From: Salinisphaera sp035690525
GTDB taxonomy: Bacteria; Pseudomonadota; Gammaproteobacteria; Nevskiales; Salinisphaeraceae
Length of the DNA stretch: 33,159 nucleotides
Assembly (NCBI RefSeq): GCF_035690525.1
Contig: NZ_DASSKM010000183.1
Span: 1 to 33,159 of the forward strand
Reading direction: 5' to 3'
A program made the translations under genes and the position numbers. The notes below the pieces were generated by a model. That model did not search any database, was not told where the DNA came from, and saw nothing but the letters and a program-made list of their open reading frames with translations. Within the stretch, counting starts at the first letter, position 1; each line of letters starts with the position of its first letter. Below are positions 7,990 to 15,572 of this stretch, in pieces.

Positions 7990-8420
7990 GAACCGTTGTC
8001 CAAGGCGCCGCCGGCGGGCGCGTTCTTTTCCGGCTGCTCGTGCTGGGTGAGAAAGCCGCTCAGCAGCGCGATCGAATCCTGATCCGGTTGGTGGCTGTCG
8101 GGATCGACCGAATACACGCGGACATCGACACGCCGCACACTGGCGTCCGCCGTGCTCTGGATGTCGGCCTCCCAGTGCCAATGCCGGCCGGCCATGGTTA
8201 CGTCGTCCTCGCGCTTGCCGGTGTCCGGCCAGTTGGCCGCGGTCTGGTATTCGACTAGCCGATTGCGGGCGACGATCTGCGCGATCGTGCGCTGTTGGAT
8301 ATAGGTCGCGTAATCGGCGTTCTGGGCGCCGGCCGATACGAATGCGACCAGGGCGATGGCGACCACGGCCAGTGCGATCAGCACTTCGACCAGGGTGAAA
8401 CCGCGCGCGTGCGTCGTCAT
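7986..8420 (-). CDS. gspI: Type II secretion minor pseudopilin GspI
   Basis: The 144-residue pseudopilin has a very short leader, MTTHARG, and the canonical N-terminus FTLVEVLIALAVVAIALVAF. Next comes the GspI-like segment YIQQRTIAQIVARNRLVEYQ and a small globular domain with WHWEADIQSTADASVRRVDV. GspI is a minor pseudopilin that nucleates the tip complex. The C-terminus after about residue 115 is polar and longer than in many GspI proteins. Start ATG overlaps the gspH stop (ATGA). Length and position between gspH and gspJ agree with the family. Confidence 0.93.
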   Translation of the reverse strand: MTTHARGFTLVEVLIALAVVAIALVAFVSAGAQNADYATYIQQRTIAQIVARNRLVEYQTAANWPDTGKREDDVTMAGRHWHWEADIQSTADASVRRVDVRVYSVDPDSHQPDQDSIALLSGFLTQHEQPEKNAPAGGALDNGS

Positions 8421-9022
8421 CGGTCCACCGGTTTGAGCGCGATCTCACCGTTGGGCGCGCCGCTGATCCGGTAGCGCCGATCCACGCCCTCGGCCGACAG
8501 CTCCAAAGTGAAGGGCAGCAACTCGCCGCTCGACAGGAACAGCGCGGCCGGCATGGCGAGCTGCTGATCGGCGGCGTCGCGGTTATCCTGCACCGGCGAT
8601 TCACCCGGCTGACGGCCGGCGATCGGCGAAACGGGCAGCATGAGCGTATCGACCTGACGGCTGTGCCGATCGCGTTCGCCCCGGCTGTTGACGCGATCGA
8701 GATGGATATCGTCGTCGAGCCGCCTGGGGCGCAGCGGCGAGTCGGCGGCAGAAATGACCTGCCAGCCGCGATCGCTCAGCCGGATAAAGCGATAGCCATG
8801 ATCGCCCAACTGTAAGCCGATCGTCTGCCCGGACAGGATCGCCTCGTCCGCGGCGTCCTGCGTCAGCGCGAGAAGACGCCGCGCCGCGGTGTCCAACCGG
8901 TCGCCCGGCCCGGTCGGGTTGAGCGACAGCGTGGCGAAAGTCACCACCACGCCGATGATGACCAGAACGACCAGAAGCTCGATCAGCGTAAAGCCGGTCT
9001 CGCGGGTACGAAGCGATCTCAC
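8417..9022 (-). CDS. gspH: Type II secretion minor pseudopilin GspH
   Basis: The 201-residue protein begins MRSLRTRETG, then FTLIELLVVLVIIGVVVTFA, a textbook class III signal with cleavage Gly and Glu5. The following region (RRLLALTQDAADEAILSGQT) is the helix that leads into the GspH beta domain (IGLQLGDHGYRFIRLSDRGW). A polar, Arg/Asp-rich insertion at about residues 115-155 makes it slightly longer than common GspH proteins. It is a minor pseudopilin joining the shaft to the tip. The start lies 21 bases after the gspG stop. Confidence 0.92.
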   Translation of the reverse strand: MRSLRTRETGFTLIELLVVLVIIGVVVTFATLSLNPTGPGDRLDTAARRLLALTQDAADEAILSGQTIGLQLGDHGYRFIRLSDRGWQVISAADSPLRPRRLDDDIHLDRVNSRGERDRHSRQVDTLMLPVSPIAGRQPGESPVQDNRDAADQQLAMPAALFLSSGELLPFTLELSAEGVDRRYRISGAPNGEIALKPVDR

Positions 9023-9043
9023 GTCGGCGCGGGGCGATCGGGC

Positions 9044-9511
9044 TCAGGCATTGTTGTTGAGCGTCCAGTTGCCGATATCGGCATCCGGACCGTCACCGCC
9101 TTCCTGATTGTCGCGGCCGAGCGTGTAAATATCGATCGGCCCGTGCTGACCGGGGTTGCGGTAATGATAGACGTGGCCCCAGGGGTCGGTCGGCAGGCGG
9201 TCGAGATAGCCGCCGGACTTCCAGTTGCGCGGCGTCGGTTCACTGCCCGGTTTGTTCACCAGCGCCGCCAGCCCCTGTTCGGTGGTCGGATAGCGATAAT
9301 TGTCGAGCCGGTACAGCTTGAGCGCCGAGCCGATAGCCCGGATATCCTGGCGCGCCTTGGCTTCGCGGGCGGCGTCCGGGCGGTCGATGATGTTGGGCAC
9401 GACGATGGCGGCGAGGATACCCAGGATCACGACCACGACCATGATCTCGATCAGCGTGAAGCCGCTCTGGCTGCGCCGACGCGCCCTAGGCGATAAATCG
9501 CAGGATTGCAT
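9044..9511 (-). CDS. gspG: Type II secretion major pseudopilin GspG
   Basis: The 155-residue major pseudopilin has the leader MQSCDLSPRARRRSQSG followed by FTLIEIMVVVVILGILAAIV. The globular part has the invariant GspG features VPNI, QDIRAIGSALKLYRLDNYRY, PTTEQGLAALV, and YLDRLPTDPWGHVYHYRNPG. It ends with the Asp-rich calcium-site region GPDADIGNW. GspG polymerises into the pseudopilus that pushes substrates through the secretin. Start is ATG at 9511, with GAGGAG seven bases upstream. The frame stays open for 15 more codons upstream, but those belong to the gspF-gspG spacer. The strong ribosome site fits its high expected expression. Confidence 0.95.
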   Translation of the reverse strand: MQSCDLSPRARRRSQSGFTLIEIMVVVVILGILAAIVVPNIIDRPDAAREAKARQDIRAIGSALKLYRLDNYRYPTTEQGLAALVNKPGSEPTPRNWKSGGYLDRLPTDPWGHVYHYRNPGQHGPIDIYTLGRDNQEGGDGPDADIGNWTLNNNA

Positions 9512-9555
9512 ATCGAAACTCCTCGCGGAATGCGATGAAACCGGACCGGCCGTCA

Positions 9556-10776
9556 TTATTTGACCAAGTCGTTGAGATGGAACACCGGCAGCAGCACCGC
9601 CAGCACGATCATAAGTACGATTCCGCCCATGGCGAGGATCACCGCCGGGCCGAGGATGCCCATTACGCCTTCGCGGATGGTCTCGACCTCGCGATCCTGA
9701 TGATCCGCCGCTCGGCCGAGCATCGTATCGAGCGCGCCGGACATCTCGCCGTTGGCGATCATATGCAGCGTGATCGCGGGGAACAGCTGTTCGCGCTGTA
9801 GCGCTCGGTGGATGGCGTCACCTTCGCGCACCCGGGTCGCCGCGCGCTTGATCGCCTCGCGCATCGGTACGTTGGTGACCACATCCGCGCCGATGGTCAT
9901 CGCATCCAACGCCGGTACGCCGCTGCCGGTGAGAATCGCCAGGGTGCGGGTGAAGCGGGCGGTGTTGACCGAGCGCACGAAACGGCCGATCAGCGGGATA
10001 CGCAGCACAAAGGAATGAACGCGCCTTTTGAACGCCGGCCGCCGCAGCCCATAGATGAAGGCGACGATGGCGGCGGCCAGCACCAGGGCGAGCAGCCAGC
10101 CCCAAGCGCGCAGGAAACCGCTGCTCGCGATCAGGGCCACGGTCAGCGCCGGCAAATCGGCATGCACGCTGTTGAATACGTGTACGAGCTTGGGCACGAC
10201 CGTGGCCAGCAAGGCGATCACGATCGCGATCGAAACGACGACGAGAAATGCCGGATAGATGAGCGCCGCGAGAATCTTCTGGCGCAGCGCCTGCTGTTCC
10301 TCGACATAGTCGGCCAGGCCGTTCAAGACCTCGTCGATATGGCCGGACTGCTCGCCGGCGGCCGCCGTGGCCTGGTACAGCGGGCTGAAACTCTTGGGAA
10401 AATCGGCCAGCGCGTCGGCAAAGGTATTGCCTTCGACCACCTCGGAGCGTACGCCCACGATGATTTTTTGCACCCGCTCGTTCTCGGTCTGTTCGGCGAC
10501 CGCCTTGAGCGCTTCCTCCATCGGCAGGCCGGCGTGGGCCAGGGTGGCGAGTTGGCGAGTGAACAGCGCCAGCTCGGTCACGCTCATGCCGCGCGCAAAG
10601 GACGACAGCGAGCGACCGGCGGCGCCGGTGGCGCGTTCGGCGACCTCGTTGACCTCGATCGGCGTCAGCCCACGCTCGCGCAGCTGGCTGCGGATCGCGC
10701 GTGCCGCATCTCCTTCGAGCACGCCTTTCTTGCGGCGGCCTCGGGCGTCGAGCGCGGTGTATTCGAAAGCCCCCAT
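9556..10776 (-). CDS. gspF: Type II secretion inner-membrane platform protein GspF
   Basis: The 406-residue polytopic inner-membrane protein has two T2SSF cytoplasmic helical domains (about residues 70-190 and 275-395), each followed by hydrophobic segments. These include AFLVVVSIAIVIALLATVVP (about 174-193) and the C-terminal ILGPAVILAMGGIVLMIVLA. The N-terminus MGAFEYTALDARGRRKKGVL and the motif ELALFTRQLATLAHAGLPME are highly characteristic. GspF is the central platform on which GspE acts to insert pseudopilins. It lies seven bases after gspE, and length is standard. Confidence 0.95.
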   Translation of the reverse strand: MGAFEYTALDARGRRKKGVLEGDAARAIRSQLRERGLTPIEVNEVAERATGAAGRSLSSFARGMSVTELALFTRQLATLAHAGLPMEEALKAVAEQTENERVQKIIVGVRSEVVEGNTFADALADFPKSFSPLYQATAAAGEQSGHIDEVLNGLADYVEEQQALRQKILAALIYPAFLVVVSIAIVIALLATVVPKLVHVFNSVHADLPALTVALIASSGFLRAWGWLLALVLAAAIVAFIYGLRRPAFKRRVHSFVLRIPLIGRFVRSVNTARFTRTLAILTGSGVPALDAMTIGADVVTNVPMREAIKRAATRVREGDAIHRALQREQLFPAITLHMIANGEMSGALDTMLGRAADHQDREVETIREGVMGILGPAVILAMGGIVLMIVLAVLLPVFHLNDLVK

Positions 10777-10783
10777 CGATTGG

Positions 10784-12334
10784 TTAGCCTTCGCGCGTCA
10801 CGCGCAGGACTTCCTCGAGCGTGGTACGCCCGGCCAGCACGTTGGCGCGGCCGTCGGCGCGAATGCTCGGCGTGGTCTTGCGGGCCTGAGCCTCGAGCGC
10901 GTATTCGGCGGCCTGCTCGTGAATCATCTGGCGCAGTTCGTCGTCGATGACCACCAGCTCATAGATGCCGGTGCGGCCGCGGAAGCCCGAATGGTTGCAC
11001 TGCTCGCAGCCGGCCGGTTTGTGCAGGGTCGGCGGGTGGTCCGGGTCGGCCTCGAGGAGTTCGCATTCGCGCGCATCGGCGGTATAGGGCTGCTTGCAGT
11101 CGGGACACAGCGTGCGCACCAGGCGCTGGGCCATGATGCCGATCAGCGAGGACGACAACAAAAACGGCTCGACGCCCATATCGCGCAGACGCGCGATCGC
11201 GCCGACCGCCGTATTGGTATGCAACGTCGAGAGCACCAAGTGGCCGGTCAGCGAGGCCTGAACCGCGATTTCGGCGGTTTCCAGATCGCGGATTTCGCCG
11301 ATCATGACCACGTCCGGGTCCTGGCGCAGAATCGCCCGCAGACCGCGGGCGAAACTCATATCGACCTTGGAATTGACCTGGGTCTGGCCGATGCCGTCGA
11401 GGTAGTACTCGATCGGGTCCTCGACCGTCATGATGTTGCGGGTACGGTCGTTGATACGGGTGATGCCGGCATACAGCGTGGTGGTCTTGCCCGAGCCGGT
11501 GGGGCCGGTGACCAGGACGATGCCGTGCGGCTTGTGCACCAGCGCGTCGATCGCGGTGAGCGTGTCCGCCGGCATGCCGAGCTGGGGCAAATCGAGCCGA
11601 CCGGCCTGTTTGTCCAGCAGGCGCATGACCACGCGCTCGCCGGTGCCCGACGGGATCGTTGATACACGCACATCCACCGGGCGCCCGGCGATGCGTACCG
11701 AAATACGCCCATCCTGGGGAATGCGCTTTTCCGCGATATCGAGCTTGGCCATGACCTTGACCCGCGAGATCAGCCTGGCGGCGAGTTGACGGGGCGGGTT
11801 GAGCACTTCGCGCAGGACGCCGTCGACCCGAAAACGCACGGTCAGCCGGGCCTCGAACGGTTCGATATGAATATCCGAGGCATTTTCCTTGATCGCCTCG
11901 GTCAGCAAGGCGTTGATCAGCCGGATGATCGGCGCGTCGTCGGAGGATTCCAGCAGATCGGCCGGTTCGGACAGGGCGCGGGCGGCGTCCGAGAGGTCGA
12001 TGTCGTCGTCCATGCCCTCGACGATCTGGCTGGATTCGTTGTCGCGATTCTCGTAGTCGTTCTGGAGCATCGCGTCGAACGCCTCGGCGGCCACGGTTTC
12101 TACCATCAGCCGCCGGCGGCTATGACGGCGGACCTCCAGTAGCGCGCCGGCGTTGACCGGCCGCCGGGCGATGACCCGTACCGCCGATTCATCCCGGTCG
12201 CCCAGAATCAGACCGTGCCGTTTGGCGAACGCGAACGAAAGACGCTCGATCGCCGCGTCGGCGGCGGGGCGCTCGGCGATTACCGCTTCGTCGCCGATCG
12301 GCTCGAGCCCGAGTTCTTCAGCGTGCTCACTCAT
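10784..12334 (-). CDS. gspE: Type II secretion ATPase GspE
   Basis: The 516-residue cytoplasmic hexameric ATPase powers pseudopilus assembly. N1E/N2E domains fill about residues 1-130. The catalytic part has the Walker A GPTGSGKTTT (277-286), the Asp box VEDPIEYYLDGIGQTQVN, the Walker B region DVVMIGEIRD (341-350) and the His box LSTLHTNTAVGAI. A tetracysteine zinc motif (C410, C413, C443, C446) distinguishes it as a true GspE/PilB-type enzyme. Start is ATG at 12334, with AGGAGG seven bases upstream, one of the strongest ribosome sites in the window. It sits between gspD and gspF. All catalytic residues appear intact. Confidence 0.96.
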   Translation of the reverse strand: MSEHAEELGLEPIGDEAVIAERPAADAAIERLSFAFAKRHGLILGDRDESAVRVIARRPVNAGALLEVRRHSRRRLMVETVAAEAFDAMLQNDYENRDNESSQIVEGMDDDIDLSDAARALSEPADLLESSDDAPIIRLINALLTEAIKENASDIHIEPFEARLTVRFRVDGVLREVLNPPRQLAARLISRVKVMAKLDIAEKRIPQDGRISVRIAGRPVDVRVSTIPSGTGERVVMRLLDKQAGRLDLPQLGMPADTLTAIDALVHKPHGIVLVTGPTGSGKTTTLYAGITRINDRTRNIMTVEDPIEYYLDGIGQTQVNSKVDMSFARGLRAILRQDPDVVMIGEIRDLETAEIAVQASLTGHLVLSTLHTNTAVGAIARLRDMGVEPFLLSSSLIGIMAQRLVRTLCPDCKQPYTADARECELLEADPDHPPTLHKPAGCEQCNHSGFRGRTGIYELVVIDDELRQMIHEQAAEYALEAQARKTTPSIRADGRANVLAGRTTLEEVLRVTREG

Positions 12335-12369
12335 GCCTTTGCCTCCTACGGCCGGCTGCGCGACCGAAG

Positions 12370-14541
12370 CTAAAACTGGTCTCCACGGCGCTTGCCTGAA
12401 GGTTGATCGGATGGCGCGGCCGGCTGGTCGCCGCCGCTGCGCGTCGCGGCATTCGCCCCGCCTTTAAAATGGTTGATATCCGGCAACATCGGCCGCTTCT
12501 CATTGCCCATCAGCGGAATACGCTTGCGCGATTGCTTCTTTTGAAGAGAGCGCAAGTATTTGTATTTCTCGGCGCTGTAGCGGCTGGCCTCGCCGTCGCC
12601 GCGCAGAATAGTGGGCCGGATGAAGTTCAGAAGATTGCGCTTGGTGCGGTCTACGCTGTTATAGCGGAACAGGGCGCCGATAATCGGAATATCGCCGAGC
12701 ACCGGAACCTGGTTGTGGGTGACACTGAGGTTGTTATCGATCAGCCCGCCCAGCACCAGTATGTTGCCGTTCTGCACTTCGACGGCGGTCTGCAGCGTCC
12801 GGCTGTTGGTGATCAGACCGGCCCGGCTGGATTGTTGCGCGCTGGGCGCGATGCTCGAGACCTCTTCATCGATCGTAAGCTGGATGGTATCCCCGGCGCT
12901 GATCTGGGGCACGAATGCCAGCTGTAGGCCGACGGTTTCGCGGTCGATGGTCTGAAACGGGTTGGTGCCGACGCCGCCGGTCGTACCGGTCGTGTAGCTC
13001 CCGGTGACAAACGGTACTTTCTGGCCCACCGTGATCATGGCTTCCTCGTTATCGCGCGTGATCAGCGAGGGCGTCGACAGCACATTGGTATCGACGTTGT
13101 TGGACAGGGCGTTGACCAGCAGCGCGAAGTTCACGTCGCCGCTGGTATTGCCGATGGCCACGTTCAGGCCGCGCTGAATCAAATTCAGCGGCGTGCCGTT
13201 GGCGGCCAGGCGTTGCACCGATTGAAACGTATCGGCATCGAGTACGCTGGCCGCCGCCGGCCCGCCGTTTTTCAGCACCGCCAGATTGATCCCCAGATCG
13301 CGCGTTTGCTGAATACCGATCTCGGCGATGATGCCCTCGACCAATACCTGACCGCGCCGGATATCCAGCTTGGAGATGATGTTCTTGATCTTGCTCATCT
13401 TGTCGGGCGGAGCGTGAATGATCAGCGCATTCGCGCCGGCTTCGGCGATCACCGCAATGCCGTTCTCGTTCTTCCCCGAGATGCTTTGTGCGCCGCCGGA
13501 GCTGGACACCCGGCGGCTGAGGCCGCTGCGGTTGCCACCGAAACCGCCGTTGCCAAAGCCGCTGTTGTTACCGAAACCGCCGAAGCCGCCGTTGTCGTTG
13601 TCGTCGAAACCGCCCAGACCGCTCAAACCGCGGCGCGAGCCGCCCGACGAATAACTCCGGCCGGTCGCGAAGGCCTGAAGCACCGGTGCCAGGGTTTCGG
13701 CATCGGCGTAATTGAGATAGATGACTGCCGTGTCGCCGGACTCCTTCGATTTGGTGTCCATGTTGGCGATGATGTCGCGCAACTTGCGGCGCTCGCGCGC
13801 ATTGCCACTGATGAGCACGCTGTTGGTGCGATCCAGCGGCACGATATTGCTGGCCGAATTCTTCTTGGTGCCGCCCTGAAGTTTGTTGATGGCGTCGGCC
13901 ACGTCGGAAGCGTTGGCGTTGTCGAGATGGATCTGCACGACGCTGGAAGTGCCGTTGGCGTCGATGCGCTGCACGATCCGGGTCAAGCGCTCGACGTTGG
14001 CTTTACGATCGGAAATAACCAGCGAATTGGAAGCCGAGTAAGCCGCCAGATGCCCGTACTGCGGCACCAGCGGGCGCAGAATCGGCACCAGTTGATCGGC
14101 CGGCACGTTGTTGACGTGGAGCACCCTGGTGATGATGTTCTCGTTCCTCACCCGGCCCGAGCCGCCGAAGCCGCCGTCCTGCTTGGCGTTGATCTGCGGG
14201 ATGATCTTGATCACCTCGCCCGAGCGCACCGCAGCGAAGCCGTGTACGTCGAGCACCGAAAGAAAGGTCTGGTACAGCTCGGACGACGTCATCGGCTCGC
14301 TGGACAGCACCGTCACGTCGCCCTTGACGCGGGGGTCGACCACGAAATTGCGCCCGGTGACCTCGCTGACCGTGGCGATCAGCGTGGTGATGTCGGCGCC
14401 CTTGAGATTCAGCGTGAACGTCCCGCCGCTGCCGCTGCGCGTAATGCCGGTCGACGTGTTGTTCTGGGCGAGCGCGGCGGCGGGCGCGCAGAGGACGGCG
14501 GCGCACATGGCCGCTCCGGTCAAACGATACAGCCATGTCAT
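12370..14541 (-). CDS. gspD: Type II secretion outer-membrane secretin GspD
   Basis: The 723-residue protein has a Sec signal peptide (cleavage after ALA, residue 25). N0 (about 40-115), N1 (135-200), N2 (200-265) and N3 (270-395) periplasmic domains follow. The secretin beta-barrel domain (about 400-655) includes VEGIIAEIGIQQTRDLGINL, DTNVLSTPSLITRDNEEA and VPVLGDIPIIGALFR. It forms the outer-membrane pore. N3 carries a Gly/Asn/Phe-rich, low-complexity insertion at about 295-350. The C-terminal tail after 660 is basic and Gln/Lys-rich and could be the S-domain that binds a pilotin, but no pilotin gene is present. The start overlaps the gspC stop (ATGA). Confidence 0.96.
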   Translation of the reverse strand: MTWLYRLTGAAMCAAVLCAPAAALAQNNTSTGITRSGSGGTFTLNLKGADITTLIATVSEVTGRNFVVDPRVKGDVTVLSSEPMTSSELYQTFLSVLDVHGFAAVRSGEVIKIIPQINAKQDGGFGGSGRVRNENIITRVLHVNNVPADQLVPILRPLVPQYGHLAAYSASNSLVISDRKANVERLTRIVQRIDANGTSSVVQIHLDNANASDVADAINKLQGGTKKNSASNIVPLDRTNSVLISGNARERRKLRDIIANMDTKSKESGDTAVIYLNYADAETLAPVLQAFATGRSYSSGGSRRGLSGLGGFDDNDNGGFGGFGNNSGFGNGGFGGNRSGLSRRVSSSGGAQSISGKNENGIAVIAEAGANALIIHAPPDKMSKIKNIISKLDIRRGQVLVEGIIAEIGIQQTRDLGINLAVLKNGGPAAASVLDADTFQSVQRLAANGTPLNLIQRGLNVAIGNTSGDVNFALLVNALSNNVDTNVLSTPSLITRDNEEAMITVGQKVPFVTGSYTTGTTGGVGTNPFQTIDRETVGLQLAFVPQISAGDTIQLTIDEEVSSIAPSAQQSSRAGLITNSRTLQTAVEVQNGNILVLGGLIDNNLSVTHNQVPVLGDIPIIGALFRYNSVDRTKRNLLNFIRPTILRGDGEASRYSAEKYKYLRSLQKKQSRKRIPLMGNEKRPMLPDINHFKGGANAATRSGGDQPAAPSDQPSGKRRGDQF

Positions 14542-15461
14542 TGCAGGTCGATCCGCACGGTATGGGTCTGACCGTCGCGCTGCAGCGTGATCGTCGCGCT
14601 CGATGCGTGCGCGAGGCTGCCGAGCAGCCTCAATGAGGCCGCCGGATTGTCCAGCGGCTTGCCGTTGATTGCCGTCACGAGTTCCCCACTTTGAAGCCCT
14701 GCTTTTTTAAACAGGGATTTATCTGCCCCCGGATAAATCCGGTAGCCCACGAGATTGCCGTTTTGACGAGCCGGCCGCAAGCGTATGTAGTGCGACGCGG
14801 TCGCCGGATCCGCCAGGATCTTCTTGCGAATCGTACCGATGCGATCGGCGACATCGCCCGCCACCGTACGCGTAGCCTGATCGCCGGTGCCCGAGTGCGA
14901 CGAACCGGCGGTGGCCGCAGCCGTCGCGCCGGTGCTGCGCTTGATGCCGCTCATCGAGCGTACCTTCTTGATGCTTTCCAGCGTAAGCGTTTCGTAATGG
15001 CCGCTGCGATCGAGGATCACCCGGTCGGCATAGACGGCGTACAGCTTCACGCCGGAGATGATCTGCTGGCCGACCCGGTAACTGTGCTGCTTGCCCTTGG
15101 GGTCCTTGATCAGCGCCCGCGACCGTTGGTCGCGGCTGTCGGAAACGATACCGGTAAGCTCCAGATTCAGATGGGTTTCCGGAGCCTTGATCTGCTTCTC
15201 GCGTTTGGCCGCCGCATCCTCGGCCTTCGGTTCGCCGAACAGATGAGCGCCGGCAATGGCGTCGATGTCGATGTTCGGACTCGACGCCGCCCGGCTGCTA
15301 CCGCCGCCGCTGGGCGCGACGGCCCGGGCCGCCGGTTCCGGCCAGACCAGCCAGAACAGGCGGGCCACGGCCAGCGCGATCAGCGCGACGAGGATGAGAT
15401 TGGCGATATCGGGGGCCCGCATCGCCCAGCGACGCGCATCGCGCGAAAGTTCCATAGCCAT
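14538..15461 (-). CDS. gspC: Type II secretion system protein GspC
   Basis: The 307-residue inner-membrane protein has one helix at about residues 20-40 (ANLILVALIALAVARLFWLV). A periplasmic HR domain follows (about 70-165; IAGAHLFGE, NLELTGIVSD, and SYRVGQQIISGVKLYAVYAD). After a Ser/Thr-rich linker comes a C-terminal PDZ domain (about 225-307; VGYRIYPGADKSLFKKAGLQ and ITLQRDGQTHTVRIDL). GspC links the inner-membrane platform to the secretin, and the PDZ domain can contribute to substrate choice. It is the first gene of the gspC-N operon, divergent from gspA. Start ATG at 15461. A second in-frame ATG two codons later could also be used. Confidence 0.94.
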   Translation of the reverse strand: MAMELSRDARRWAMRAPDIANLILVALIALAVARLFWLVWPEPAARAVAPSGGGSSRAASSPNIDIDAIAGAHLFGEPKAEDAAAKREKQIKAPETHLNLELTGIVSDSRDQRSRALIKDPKGKQHSYRVGQQIISGVKLYAVYADRVILDRSGHYETLTLESIKKVRSMSGIKRSTGATAAATAGSSHSGTGDQATRTVAGDVADRIGTIRKKILADPATASHYIRLRPARQNGNLVGYRIYPGADKSLFKKAGLQSGELVTAINGKPLDNPAASLRLLGSLAHASSATITLQRDGQTHTVRIDLQ

Positions 15462-15515
15462 GGCGAAAGTCTACCCAATGGAGCGACGGCCGCGTTACAC
15501 GGAAATTAGTGGAGT

Positions 15516-15543
15516 TTGTACTTGACTCCGCGCGCGGTAGACT
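15516..15543 (+). promoter_or_regulatory. Candidate sigma70 promoter for gspAB
   Basis: Within the 111-base gap between divergent gspC and gspA, TTGTAC (15516-15521) and TAGACT (15538-15543) are separated by 16 bases. They lie about 30 bases ahead of the gspA start. Both boxes are imperfect. It is the best pair I can see on the plus strand, and no comparable pair was assigned to gspC. Confidence 0.3.
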
Positions 15544-15572
15544 AGCGCCTTGTTTGCCGCCACGCTGATTCG

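Noticed and set aside
9808..11662. Plus-strand frames opposite gspF and gspE
   Set aside because: Shadows of the real genes; no ribosome sites or domains.
13213..14571. Long plus-strand open frame opposite gspD (over 450 codons)
   Set aside because: Its translation is Arg/Gly/His-rich with no domain, and gspD on the other strand is beyond doubt. High G+C DNA keeps such antisense frames open.
15462..15572. A riboswitch or leader RNA between gspC and gspA
   Set aside because: Only a weak promoter pair is visible; no conserved aptamer-like structure.
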